From contig JAYMSP010000001.1 of the NCBI GenBank assembly GCA_036897095.1, positions 62,001 to 126,000 of the forward strand: a DNA stretch of 64,000 nt, read 5' to 3'. The notes under the pieces were generated by a model, which was not told the origin of the DNA, made no database searches, and saw nothing but the letters and a program-made list of their open reading frames with translations. This stretch comes from Plantago elongata. Its lineage: Eukaryota > Streptophyta > Magnoliopsida > Lamiales > Plantaginaceae. Position numbers and translations under genes: made by a program. Shown here one piece after another: positions 11,806 through 28,627 of this stretch. Every line of letters begins with the position of its first letter. Positions within the stretch are counted from its first letter, which is position 1.

Positions 11806-12348
11806 ATGGCAGTTCCAGTTCCATCTCTCTCACTAACCCTTACTCTCCTCCTCACCACATTACTCCTCCTCCCAATCTCATCCCTCTCCGTAACCCCCTC
11901 CCCATCTCCCCAACCCTCCGCTGCCGACGATGCTCCTCCGTCTCCTCCATCTCCAGCTTCATCACCATCTCCGGCAGACAGTGGCAACAACACCTCCACT
12001 CCATCACCTGCTCCTTCGCCTGCATCTATCTCCTCTCCGCCTGCTCCTCCGCCGTCAGATCTCGGCTCTCCAGCTTCATCACCATCTCCGGCGGACAATG
12101 GCGATAACTCTACACCTCCTGCTCCTGTTCCTGCTCCGTCTGCAGGTACCGGTCTAGTAGATCTGCAAGCTAGTGATGATGAGGAACCTGCTTCGAGTGG
12201 GATGAGTGGCGGGAAGAAGGCTGGGATTGCGATCGGAGTGCTGGCGAGTGCCTGTGTGGTGGTTGGAGGAGCGGTGGTGTTTAAGAAGCGGCAGCAGAAT
12301 ATACGGCGAGCGGAGTATAGTGCTGCTGCGAGGAGAGAGTTTCTCTAG
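11806..12348 (+). CDS. Proline-rich arabinogalactan-type membrane protein (APAP1-like)
   Basis: Intronless gene for a 180-residue cell-surface hydroxyproline-rich glycoprotein. Residues 1 to about 28 are a signal peptide with a Leu/Thr-rich core. Residues about 30-122 are rich in Ser-Pro, Ala-Pro and Pro-Pro, typical of O-arabinogalactan attachment after proline hydroxylation. An acidic patch (DDEEP) follows. One membrane helix lies at about 137-159 (AGIAIGVLASACVVVGGAVV), followed by a basic cytoplasmic tail KKRQQNIRR. The transmembrane anchor replaces the GPI signal of classical AGPs. The layout matches Arabidopsis At3g45230 (APAP1), which as I recall sits next to GRIK1. A segment encoding SPASSPSPAD occurs twice. 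A TATA box and a CT-rich leader precede the gene. The membrane AGP-like class is firm; the exact orthologue is not. Confidence 0.8.
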   Translation: MAVPVPSLSLTLTLLLTTLLLLPISSLSVTPSPSPQPSAADDAPPSPPSPASSPSPADSGNNTSTPSPAPSPASISSPPAPPPSDLGSPASSPSPADNGDNSTPPAPVPAPSAGTGLVDLQASDDEEPASSGMSGGKKAGIAIGVLASACVVVGGAVVFKKRQQNIRRAEYSAAARREFL

Positions 12349-13603
12349 ATGCAGAAGTTGAGTGAAGTTGATGATGATGGTTGAGATTTCAAATATTTGG
12401 GAACTTCATTGAGATAGATTTAATTCTATTGCTATACTTGTGCTTACTTTTTTCTTTCATTCTTTATTGCCTTGTTAATTAGTTACAGTAATATTGAATA
12501 ATCATGATCGGATTTTGATAAATTGTGTTCTACACTTGTACTAGTAGATTCGTAAAACCTATTGTTGGATCTCATTCCTAATCTGATACTATGCATTTTG
12601 GATCTCGTTTTGTTCCTCGGATAGTCGGATTTTTCTGATTCTGCATTGTGCTTTTTCTGTGTTATTGTCTATGAATTTAGTGTTGGTGATTGTTTCCCAG
12701 CTTTAACTTGTGCAAGTGTTGCAATCGGGGTATTCCTCACACTCAAACATGACACGTTTTAGAGTATGCACTAGCGGTTATTGTTTCGACTTTCCAGCTT
12801 CAATCTTATGGAAGTGTAGCAATTGGCGAATACGTGAATTCTAGTGTATGTACCGGTGCTACATGTTCCTTCATTTAGAATTGAGTATTACATGACGTAG
12901 AAGCGGGCTGAAGTGGAACTTTGAGCTCTTTCTTAATAGCTATTGGTCAATCTTTTGAATATGCAACGTGACATGCACCTCGAATCTGAAAATTGATATC
13001 AGATTGGTGTTAAATTTCTTGTAAACATGAACAAGTCAACTACACATTAGTACTTTCTGTTGAGGTTACTTTGAAAGTGATTTATTGTATCTTGAATATT
13101 TTGTTGTTGCTTTTAGTTGCTATAAATAGCAGTAAGTTGACAAGTGAAAAGTCCAATCTGAGTCTGCTGTACGTTATTATGGAATATTCTGTAGGCTTCA
13201 ATGGTACTCTTGAACCTTTTGATTTCAAGGGCAACAGTTTGTGCGGAGAATTTGTTTTGCCTGCACATGTCCCATACTTTAACTATTTCTAACTTGCGAT
13301 TTTAACTTGATGAAACATCACTAATTAGAGACTTATAGAGTTAGAGTAGCCCGAAATAATCCAGTGTTTATGACTATATCAGTCGCTATAATGTTCTCGA
13401 ACTATATATATAATATGGCAGAATGCTGCACGATACTTTACAACAGTGACAAGCCATGGTGCATATAAAAACTGGCATAGATACGTGCAGCGACTCTATT
13501 AACTCTGTATTGGGAATGTTTTTATTGTTTGTATAGCCTTGAGCACCAAATGTAGATACTCACTTTATGAATCACACAGTATGGTGTGTTCAGGGCTAAG
13601 TCT
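12349..13603. other. Spacer between the convergent AGP and HDS genes
   Basis: Holds the 3' UTR of the AGP gene and the 3' UTR of HDS from the other strand. A 73-codon reading frame at 13071-13292 starts with a hydrophobic stretch, but I see no homology or splice context and do not call it. Confidence 0.5.
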
Positions 13604-16600
13604 TTACTCATCTACTGGTGGATCCACCCAGCGACCGTGCTCTTTGATTAGCTGGATTAGTGCATCTGTTGCTTGCTCCATCGCAATGGCTCTTTTCACC
13701 ACAGTCTACATGGGGTATAATTTGACATTAGCGGATCATTAGGAGCAAAAACGACGAAACAATGATCATGAATGAGCAAAAATATAAGTTTATTTAAGTT
13801 TCAAGATTTGGCCAGATAGGATAGCAACTTTCTACTGATTGTATATGCTATATAGTAATTGCAGGGAAAACACAGGTTTGAAAGTTTGAAAGTTAGGCGA
13901 TATTTCAGAGAAGTTAAGTTCTCTTATTAAATCAGTGGCTGTGTGCAAACTCAGGAGAGGAGGATGAGGAGGATAATGTTACCTTTCCAACATAAAGATC
14001 GATCTTTCCGGGTGCACCACCAACATAACCAAAATCTGCATCAGCCATCTCTCCCGGGCCATTCACAATGCAACCCATGATTGCAATCTGCATAGGGAAG
14101 GAGAGACATTACTTCAATTGAAACAAGTAAAAAGTAAAACACTTCATCGATAGCGGTGTGGGTGACATATAATTACCGAAACACCAGGCAAATGAGATGT
14201 CCTGTCTCTTATTTCAGCACTAATCTCTTGAAGGTCAAATAGAGTTCTTCCACAGGATGGGCATGAAACATATTCCTGAATATTGTTTAAGCACAAGAAG
14301 TGAATATCTACAATGCTCATGCTAATATTAAAGAGATTGAATTTGTTTTCCTGCTAATGACACCAATACACTTACCGTCTTTGTATTCCTCATTCTGCAC
14401 CCTTGGAGCAAATTAAAGGATGTGTTTCTAAGGAATTCAAAGTCCTGGTCAGGTGCCTCCAATAGAATACCATCTCCGAGGCCATCTACCAGAAGGGCTC
14501 CCGCATTAGTACCAGCACCAATGACTAAATCATCCCTGTCAGTACACATATATTAAGTTAGGCGAGAATTCCAAAATTCACTTAAGCAAACAATTGATGG
14601 GTTGAGTTACCTGTGAGTTGCTTTAGGGAACTGTATGTGATGAATCACGGGAAATTCCAAGGAGTTTCCTGAGAGGTACTCAAAAAGCCTGCAAATACAA
14701 TGATATACAAAATAAAATGACTGTAAACAAGCAAGAGCTATACCTAGCTAGTATCTACACACACTTTCTTAGGGGTGTAATGGTCTATTATCAAAGTTTC
14801 CAATAACCATTTGCATGCAACAACTCTTCTTTTGCAACAACTGAAAGGTTTCATTTTCGTGAGCACTGTATTCTATAACTGCATTGAACAATAATATAAC
14901 CTCTAAAATATGAACGGGTTTAAAATAGGTTCTACAATTTGAGAAAAGAAGTTATACTAGTAACTAGACACTGATGATTTTAAGGGAACAAGTACAAAAG
15001 TGATGTTGTCTGACAAATGTGAAGTGTGTTTGATTTTGAAACTAGATATCCGAAAAGACATGTTGGATGAACTATTGATACTCAAGGAGGCACAGCTGTG
15101 ATAATATCAAAGGGCTTTCAAAAGTTAGAACAGTATACATATTGCATGCAGTAACATACCGTCTTGCAGCATGAACTCTGCTAGTCTTTTCTTCTGAATA
15201 TGGTAGATTATGAAGGATCATGGTTGCTTCAGTACTCTTCAGGATTTCTAATTCTTCTTCAGATTCATCTCCACGTACAGAGATTACCAAACGTGTGCCT
15301 GAATGATTTAGACAAAGTTAGCTTGATGTTCATAGTCTCATAGGGATATAATGATATCAGAAATTAAACAGAAACCACACCTTCTGGAAGAAGTTTGTGA
15401 GCACCAGTGGACAATTCGTTGAGAGTCACCATGACTAAAGCATTTGGTAACGGTTTTGTCAGCTGTTCTGACAAAGGAGTTATAACTCCCATGCTAATGT
15501 CAATCAACCTTTTGAGAGCTAGTCTCTGTTCATAGGCCAATGAAAGAACAGGTTATCTCACACCTTGTTGAATATACAAAAATAACTTTCCCAATATTTT
15601 GCTGACACCTTTTCCAGCTTAAGCATCATAACATATACAAATTATTGACTTACAGCATCTCTATCGTCTACTGGTGGAAGTTCTCTTAGCAAGATTGAGT
15701 CCACAGTAGCCAGATCCTGTACCAAGTATTAGATGTCTAAATAAATCTTCAATAGAGAGAACGGAGTGTCATGTATTTGCGCAAAAAGGACATCAAATTT
15801 ATACCTTAAATGGCATTCCAACAGCAAGCTTTGCTGCTAAGGACCTATATAGAAGTTCCGGTGCCTGTAACAACAATGGAAAGTGAATGTCAAAAATCAT
15901 ATTGTATGCGGAAAACCTTATATTCATGTATAAAAGCGAAATAAACTGAATACTATTTTCCAGCTGAAAATGCATCTCACACGGATGAGCATAACAAAGT
16001 ATACCTTTAACTGATCAAGAGAAATTGACATCAGAACTGAGCCGTCACGATGAAGTACCCCCCTGAAATCAACCTCTTCACCCTGCATTAGTAGAAGCAT
16101 CAGCTAAATACAATTTGTTTCAAAATTCCACAACAGAGCAGACTATCAAACACCAAGAATTCGTATGTCACCTCTTTTTGTACCGGCAGTTGACCACTTC
16201 TGCGCTGGAAATCAAAATAGCGCCTGTTCTTTTCTTCAAATGGTGCCTGGTTAATGCAAACATGAAGAAATCCTTATAATTAGTGATATGCTGATTTTGG
16301 AAGTTCCTCAGAGAAAAAGCTACTAGATATGATTGAATCTGTACCACTCCTTTCTGAAGCTCAGCTGCTTTCATGCCAAGGTTGGCCAATCTTCTACAAG
16401 GATCTATCTCCTCTTCTGGAGGTTCAGTTAAGGAGACCCTGATGGTATCACCTAAACCATCCTGTATAATGAATGTATATCTCGTTAGACAAAAGAATGG
16501 TGAGCGTGCGTGTGTGTGCAACAACTAATACTTGTACAAAATATTAAAATTGATCAAAATTACATTTTAATAAAGTGAATGCAGGTGGCCTTTTGCGGCT

Positions 16601-19563
16601 AGTGCTTGAAATGCTTGAAAGTAGTAAAAGTGCTTTAAAGCACAGAATGTGGAAGTAAAAAAAAGTTCAAATCCAGATTGCAAGTTAATGCAGATTACTT
16701 TTAAGCACACCTTTTGGAAAAAATCCATAAACAGTAAGGAAAACCAGTTGCAGATGTATGACAAACAGAGAGAGTAAAGTCATGCCAAGTGAAAAGGTTT
16801 TAGCACCATTACCTGAGTATAAATACTTTACTAGCTTATGCTTCAGATAACCAATGTACAAGACAACTTAGTTTTAGAAGACTCTTAAGAAACTAGCACC
16901 AAGTAATTGAGGTTTATGGGTGTACCGTAAGAAGTGTCCCAATACCGATTGCAGATTTCATCCGTCCATCTTCGCCCTCACCAGCTTCAGTCACTCCCAG
17001 GTGCAATGGGTAATCCCACCCAAGAACGTTCATTTCAGCCACAAGAAGACGATATGCCTGAACCATAACAACAGGGTTGCTTGCTTTCATTGAGAACACA
17101 AAATTATGGTAGTCCAATTTCCGGCAAATTCTGGCATACTCAAATGCAGATTCAACCTGTTACATGGTAGAATTGACATAATATTAACAAAATTAGAACT
17201 CAAATGAATGATGACAGATATTGTGAAACCATGCTCTACAAGCCAATAATAGCTACTATTGTAGTACTAACCATTCCTCTGGGTGAGTCACCATAGTAGC
17301 TCATGATGCGATCCGAAAGACTACCGTGGTTTGTACCAATACGGATTGCCCTCCCGTACTGCTTACATTTTTCAACCAATGGTGTGAATACCTGATATGA
17401 AGCACAAACAAACCATAAAGATTCCATGAAAAGAAATGACTCAAAATATGAAGAGCCGCTTGAAAAAAAATCATTATGTCTCTAGAATTAGGAGGCCTCA
17501 TTCGCTTCACATTTTCTTTTCATATTCCATTGTCATGAAGTGGAGTTGAGCATTGAGGGTGGTCACGAAGTCCTCAATATTCATTCTCTCTTTCTGAAAG
17601 CCAAGTTTTATTTTGCAAATTGTTTAAGATACATTTTTTTTTTTTGAAACAGCATATATGACTCGAACCCCCCAACCTATTGTTTAAGATACATGCTAGA
17701 GGAGAATCACAATTATCCACCCTATGGAATAAGTAAAACACAGAGCAAAGTAGGAACGAGCAAGAAACAACATTGGTCAAGTATATTTTCATGCATAAGG
17801 TGGGAACAGGCCAAGCAAGCAATAAAACTGTCGAACATATAATGCACACTTTGATTGAGGCAAAAGCCCAATGCTCCTTCCTTTGTACTCCCAGAACAAA
17901 AGTATACCACAGTCAATTATCATAGATCTGTGATTAGATAAAATGGCCATCCAGATGCTCATAATAATCTCACCTTTTAGAAGTATTAGAATTTACTTAT
18001 ATATGTTGCTCTTACCTTTTCAATATGCTCAAGCTCTTTCTGATAATCGTCTTCTGTGTACTCGAGCTGCTCAAACTGTGCCCTTCTGTCAGCTGGAAAC
18101 AATTATGTAGTTGGATCAAACCACTTCTCCATTTAGTTATTCTAAACGTAAGGAAAAAACGGAATAAGGTCAAAGATAGAGAGATGGTGGCCTACTCACC
18201 AAAGTTCCCTGGGTTGACACGAATTTTATCAAAGCATTCAGCAACTCTCATAGCAACAGGTGGTGCAAAATGAATATCCGCAACCAGAGGAATGTTATAG
18301 CTGCGAATTAGATTTAAATATTCAGTACCATGTACATAGATAAGTTCTAAGATGTCAAGTCAGAAGAGGAAAGAAAAAACTCAACGTAGCACCTACTTCT
18401 TCTGAACAAGAGTATTCTTAATTTCAAAACATGAATCTGCTTCTTTCTTTCCTTGCACTGTAATTCGAACTATATCTGCTCCTTGATCTGCTATTCTCAT
18501 CACCTGCACATATATTAAATTAATTAAACTCAGCAGCCAGATAAATAAAACTGCAGAGATATCGGGTCAGAACATCAGCAATGTCTTCTTTATTTGGCTA
18601 TGTGGTGAGCCCAATTTTGCTTCTTAACTTCTCAAATCGCATTGGATAAATTGAGAATTCTTAGATACAATTAATTTTCATATGTTGCAGAGTGCATGGT
18701 CAGAACATTATTTGATACTTGAAAGTGATACGACATGCACACCAAAAATAAACAACAAAAATCCAATGATCAATCTTACCCGTTGTAACTGACATGCAGG
18801 ATGCAACCCGAATTATTAGTATCTTCTGTAATTCTATGTCTATCAAAATAATGTTGAGAGAAAAAACACAAAACAAAAACCTCTTAAGATTTCTGCCTCA
18901 ATAAAAAGTTGATAGTTGCTGTACCTGTTCAACTGTTCCAGCAACATCTTTGGTATCCGTTGTGGTCATTGTCTGGATTCTGATGGGATGCTCACTACCT
19001 AGTGCCACGTTGCCAACCATCACAGTGCGAGTTTTCCTCCGGATGGTTTTATTGATAGATTCACAATACTTCTGCCTGGGAACTACATTTAAGTTGACAA
19101 ATCAGATAGTACTCCGTAATAAATTAATGCAAAACATAGTTCGTGAACTGTATCTCTAGTGTAAAGAAGACTCAAAGTGTCCAAAAGCAACATAAAGAAT
19201 ACCATTCAGTACAAGATTGGCAAGCACTCATGTTATACCATACAAACATAAATCGAGAATTAACATTTTATTCATGTCATTGATTTCGAATAACATGTAA
19301 TTTACCACGAAAAGCAGCATGATCCTTGTAAACAACACAAGATACATACCTAATAGAGTGCTCCCCTCTGATGCAGGCTCAAGCTCAACAGTTTCAGAAC
19401 CAGGATTTGCTGAGTTCCTGATCATAGCTACCTTAGTTCTGCGGAATTTAACCCTTTGCAAGTCTGAAACTCTAACGAAATCAGACGCTTTTGCAAACCC
19501 AATCCCTCGCTGATCCCTGCTCTTGAGACCCGTAAACGAAGCTGGTACCGTCCCTGTCGCCAT
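13604..19563 (-). CDS. HDS: 4-hydroxy-3-methylbut-2-enyl diphosphate synthase, chloroplast
   Basis: Plastid MEP-pathway enzyme (IspG/GcpE) converting MEcPP to HMBPP with a [4Fe-4S] cluster. Nineteen exons in transcript order: 19563-19350, 19082-18925, 18503-18397, 18300-18200, 18092-18016, 17391-17272, 17156-16926, 16461-16345, 16246-16172, 16082-16005, 15864-15805, 15716-15654, 15525-15381, 15298-15160, 14688-14611, 14535-14376, 14275-14177, 14087-13983, 13705-13604. They add up to 742 residues, close to the family's usual length of about 740. The N-terminus is a Ser/Arg-rich transit peptide. The TIM-barrel part includes [17 protein letters not shown], followed by the plant-specific insert. 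The C-terminal cluster domain has [12 protein letters not shown] (Cys646, Cys649) and [10 protein letters not shown] (Cys680, Glu687), the expected ligands. All phases close. The intron at 17392-18015 carries a short SINE-like insertion. Confidence 0.97.
17619..17694 (-). mobile_element. Short SINE-like insertion with 16-bp target duplication (HDS intron)
   Basis: The 16-mer ATTGTTTAAGATACAT occurs at 17619-17634 and again at 17679-17694. Between them is a run of about 11 T and then GAAACAGCATATATGACTCG and AACCCCCCAACC. On the minus strand this is a B-box-like GGGGGGTTCGAGTCATAT followed by poly-A. That is the signature of a 5'-truncated, tRNA-derived SINE inserted by target-primed reverse transcription. 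Confidence 0.65.
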
Positions 19564-22500
19564 CCTCAGTCCCTCTAAGTCTCAAACCTCACCTCTCCTA
19601 AATCACATGACACAACACCTTACTTAATCCATACAACTCGAACTTAAGGAAGTCTATCGAAAGCAATCAATCCAGATAAACAACTAATAACTAAATGTAA
19701 CCATAAACACTTAAAATGACACAGCAAACACGAAGATTATCATTTATCAAGTCAATCGAAAAACCAAAAACTAATTCTATCAAATAACTCCTCAAACCTC
19801 ACTCCTGTAAAATGACAGGTCGGTAGAACCTAAATTACACCATACAGACGAAGACTTGCGTAAAAAACAAATGAAAAACAAAACAAAATTAGAAAGCTCT
19901 AAGGAATCCGATTAAACAGATATATGAAACAAAATCAACCTCCAAAAATCAGCTAAATCGCCAAAGTTCCTCAAAATTAGCCATAAACAGTTTGAAATTG
20001 CACCGGATATCACGAAAGCTAACAAGTGAATAAAACTGAAAAATGGAAGCTAATTCTATCAAGTGACTGAAGCAAATGGTTGCACTGTAACTTACAGAAA
20101 GGAATCCTAAAATTGAATCTCGAGCGATTGAAGCAAATGGCGAGTTTGACTAGAGAAGCGTGAGAGGTAGAGGTGGAAATTCAGGAGAGAAATGAGGAGA
20201 GAAAGAGAGGATTATATACGGAAAATAAGAAGAAGAGTGAAAGAGTTGTGATTGACAGGTATAAACTGACAAAATGGCTGGTCTGGCATCTTATCAATAG
20301 CCATTGTGAACAAATGCTGTTATTTTTCTGACTTTCGTCATGTAAAAACGGCAAATAAGCATTTTGAGTAATTGTAATAATCCCCTTTATCTTTTTAATG
20401 ATTTTGATCATTCATAATTAATTTTAAAATGTAATATTAATTTACTTAATAATAAGAAATATTAAGTTTCAAACTTTTGGTATGTAAATCTAATTAGATG
20501 TTTACTTTTTAGAACTGAAATTAAACTTTATTTACTTTTAATTATTTAACTATGAGTTTTTAGGGTACAAATCGAGATATAAACACATCTAAATAATTAA
20601 TAGAATAAAAAATACTAGAGGAGCCTGAAAACATTAAATTAGCACTAGCACAATGTACAAATAAGGATCCTCCCAAGCTCTATCTAAAATTCATCTTGCA
20701 TAATTACATAAAAGAGAGTACAAAACCCAACATTTCTTCCATAAAGGAGAATATGATTTTGTGTAGATATGTACTTTTTTAAACTTATATGGTACCTAAT
20801 TATATTTTTCATAAGTGTATAATTATTTTTAAAACACTTATTAATAAATAAAGATATTGGCCAATACTGAGAAGTCGACATAAAAAAGCAGAATTAATTT
20901 AATAGATTGAGATACGGTAAGAATCTAGTAAAATTATGAGGACTTGATTGCAAAACAAAAAAAAGTAGGAGGAATAATTATGTTCCACCATTGTCGCACG
21001 AGGGTCGTGTGCATGCAACACATGCGTTATTAAATTTTGTATAAATTACATACGTTTCCCCCACCCCTACTTTTTGGCTAATTGCACCCAGATTCTACTA
21101 ATGCATTATTGGATCAGCATTATGCATTAAAATAATGTAAAAGAGTGATTCCATGTTGAAGATCAATTCAAATGAAGGATTTCAATGTGCTATTTTTATG
21201 AGCTGGTAGAATTTTTCCTTTCAAGTATTACTGTTACTATTTACCTGACATTTAATAAATCAATTTAATTATACATTATGATTTTACATTTTATTTTTAA
21301 AAAATTACATTCTACCATTTTAAACGTGCTTTAAAAACCTATACACTTGTTTAAATTAAAATTCACTATTTTCATTTTACTTTACCATCACTCACGAGTT
21401 TATAAATATTGCTAATGTCATATTTAGTGTTGAATGGTATGCTAGGTAAAAATATAACAATTCACTCATAATATAAAGTTATATTCCTAGCCAACTCTTA
21501 CTGGACTAGGGGAGTGGCTCTTGTGCCGCGTATCGGTCTTGTACATATTAGTGAACAATTGTAATGCATTTATAGGTTGTGTCCATGGTTTAATGGTTAG
21601 ATATTCTGTCGGTTCATATAGTGTTGCTTAAGGTGAACCAAGTATACAGTGTCAAATCACTTTTTTGTATTCATTTTACCTAAATAATTTTGTTTAGCAA
21701 TTGTAAAGGTTTTTATAGAAGATTCACATTAAATTCTTAATGGTTATCTCATTTCATTTTTAATATAATTCCATTGATTTAAACATTTTAATTTGATGAG
21801 GAACTTCACTGTGGATTGAAGATGTTTTCAGTGTACTTAGTAATATTGCATTTAAATATAAAATTATATTTATATTCAATTGCTAGTATTAAAAAAGTAG
21901 TGTTACTAGTAAATTTGCATGATTGAGCTATTTGGGAAGCTAAAACACGCTAGTCGCGAGGGAACTGAAATACTTGCAATATACCGTGGGCTATATTTCC
22001 CATCTTTTTGTTGAATATGATGTGACATGTTTTGTTCTATGTGTGACAATACTTCTGGAATTCTGAAAGTCTTAATGAGATGCAATTAATATTTTTCAAA
22101 TGTTATTCAAGAGTCACAAATAGAATTGTTTGCCAGGAACCATTACGATTCTTTTTTCACCTAATCACCTATAGGAACCTGTGAGTGTGACCTGCATTTG
22201 TGTTCATGGACTTGAATCCTCATATTAACACATGACTTTATCATTTTAAGGTTCATTCTTCCATACATCATCCCATTTTAAAGATTGATGAACCAAATAA
22301 TATACATTGTAAATTACAATTCAACATTTAAAATGTTTTGATACATTTTAAGAGTCGATTGTACTCGTAAGGTGACCAGAAGTTGAGAACAATCGCAACT
22401 TTGTTCCATGATAATTTAGCAAGGAGTGTAAATCCTTATGTTTGAACCGTCATATCAATAACTCTATTAAATCAAGTTGGTGAATCTAAGATGGTTTTTT

Positions 22501-23113
22501 ACAATAGATGCATATCAGTATAGACACACTTCTCTAATTCTCTTTATCTATGGCCTATGGGCATATAATGTAACACAAGTTAAGTTTTATTGAAATGAAC
22601 CATTTAAGAAAACATCACAGATGAACAAGGAATGGAAGGAAAAGAGAAGATTTTCAATCTTGTGGAGAAAGTCCTAAATTAACACTAGTTGTGGATGAAT
22701 TAGAATGGTCTATAATCTTCCAAACATAAACCTTCATGTTTGGGGTTGGGTATTCTTCCCCTTGCAGAAAGTCCTAAATTAACACTAGTCCTAAATTGAT
22801 TGAGGTTCAAACTTAAACCAGAGAATCAGAGACATCGAGTTTCCCATTATCCACCCATCAGCAACTAATTAACAGCCAAATCCATCAAGGCAAGTTGAAA
22901 ACTATACATATGAAGCAGTTAACTTTTAGCAGAATATTTTCCTTTCAGGAAGCAAAATCGCATTTCAATTAATCTCTTAGCAATAGCAAAGATAAACATG
23001 GAATAACACTGTATCACAATTTCACAAACTAGAATTTTCTACAGCCATCCAATTTTCATTTCTCAAAAGGTACAAATAGAACAACTACCGCAAAGGAAAT
23101 CCGATTCCTCAAT
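19564..23113. other. Spacer between HDS and the unknown gene
   Basis: Starts with the HDS promoter and 5' UTR region (about 19564-20300) and continues into AT-rich DNA. A 24-bp direct repeat is listed separately at 22666-22789. No coding region is supported; the scattered reading frames are short and without family similarity. Confidence 0.5.
22666..22789. repeat. 24-bp direct repeat, copies exactly 100 bp apart
   Basis: AGAAAGTCCTAAATTAACAC plus TAGT occurs identically at 22666-22689 and 22766-22789. After the second copy the sequence CCTAAATTGA partly repeats the motif again. Confidence 0.8.
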
Positions 23114-23920
23114 TCAACCAAGCAGACTCAAAGCACGTACCGTTGTACCTGCATAAGCAACAATTGTACCATCGAGAACAACGGAGTTATCAGCTCTGAC
23201 CTTCCAAATCGATTCATCTGTAGCTTTTCTCGCCCTCTTTGCCGTATCAGTGGAAACAACATCAGAGGAACCAGCTTCCATATCAGTAATCGACCTCGAT
23301 TTTACCTTCTTCCTCCAACACCCGAGCTTTGTCGCTGCTGCCGTGGGAGTAGGAGAATCGGCGGTGCCAAGGGTGACTAGAGAAGTAACGTGGCACTCCT
23401 GCCAGTTGAGATCCTTAAGATCTAGGATCACTTCCTCTAGAGTGAGGCTAGCATCATCACCTGAGACGTCAGTGCTCATCAGCGTCGAACGGCAGAGATC
23501 CATCAGCTCCATTGAACTCACAGCATCGACTAGATCCTTCTGAGCCAGTTATCAAATTACCTCATCAGATCGTCATGATCAGTTAAAAGTTAATACAACA
23601 TTCAGCAGAAAATGAGAAAATTATCGAAAAAAATGTTCATCTAGCCTTGAGTCCTATGTGCCTTTTGAATCCATGCATGCTAATGATCTGTAACACAGCG
23701 AAACAACAATTGAGTGACAGTTATAAACGAATCAGTAGAATTTTGATATTTGACAGGAAAAAAATAATGGATGAAATGGAAATGTGTATGTAAGATGACT
23801 AACCTGATTGAGTGGTGACACGGTGAGGAATTCCGGCCGGCGATGACGGAAACAAGCGAGGTAATCTTCCACTGTTAGTTTCTTCTTCTCCCTTCTCCCA
23901 AAGTTAGCTGCTCCTTCCAT
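23114..23920 (-). CDS. Plant-specific protein of unknown function (possibly DUF7787)
   Basis: Three exons, 23920-23804, 23687-23646 and 23539-23114, give 194 residues. The N-terminus (EKKKLTVEDYLACFRHRRPE, then SPLNQIISMHGF) resembles a small family of plant proteins beginning KKLTVEDYL; the DUF7787 name is from memory and tentative. The rest is Ser/Thr-rich with a basic patch (CWRKKVKSR) and a conserved-looking C-terminal SIWKVRADNSVVLDGTIVAY. No signal peptide or membrane segment is seen. Intron 2 appears to use a GC donor (CTCAAG|GCTAGA). Reading on instead meets a TGA within three codons, before the nearby GAG|GTAATT donor. With the GC donor all three exons join in phase 0. The function is not known. 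The gene lies 571 bp downstream of RIN1 on the same strand. Confidence 0.75.
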
Positions 23921-24490
23921 TTTCTCTCTCTAGAAAGTAACTGATGAATGAACAAATAAAATGATCCAGAAGTGTGTAACTGTGTATATTTATAACAGAG
24001 TCTTGTAACTGCTTTTTAGCGGGAACCGAAATTTAAAATAGCTTCATTATGTGAGACTCTTGAGTATAGAATAGTACTGGTGTCTAATTTATACTTTAAT
24101 GCTTGCAAATGCATTTTTTCATTCACTAGTTTGTTCTGAAGTTTTAAACCCAGAAAAGCCAGTTTTGTGAGTACAAACTACAAAGTCTCATATTCATTTC
24201 ACTGTGATCCTTTTGACAAAATGTATGTTCGATGTTATGAGTTGAGAAGATCACTATTATCATATCGACTCAAAAAAGTTTATGTCAATAGCAGCCAACG
24301 ACTAACAAATATGAACTTTTAAATATGTTATACAACTCACACGGGTGTACATACATGAGAAGATCCCGATAATTCAAGGACTGAATGGTACTAGCTACTT
24401 CAAATGTTCCATGACTAGAACCAAACTGAGGCTCAGTTTCAGCTAAGTTATGACTAATAGATACTGCTAATTTGTTACGGTACAGTTGAC

Positions 24491-28627
<4,137 letters not shown>

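Noticed and set aside
11760-12098. 112-codon minus-strand reading frame over the AGP gene
   Set aside because: It is the antisense shadow of the Pro/Ser-rich coding sequence; its Gly/Asp/Glu-rich composition is simply the complement of that repeat.
13071-13292. 73-codon plus-strand reading frame with a hydrophobic start
   Set aside because: No family similarity, no splice or promoter context, and it lies in the 3' flank between two convergent genes.
21565-21650. tRNA-like stretch (CCATGGTTTAATGGTTAGAT then GGTTCATATAG)
   Set aside because: A-box-like and B-box-like words are present, but no cloverleaf can be drawn and no SINE tail or target duplication is visible.
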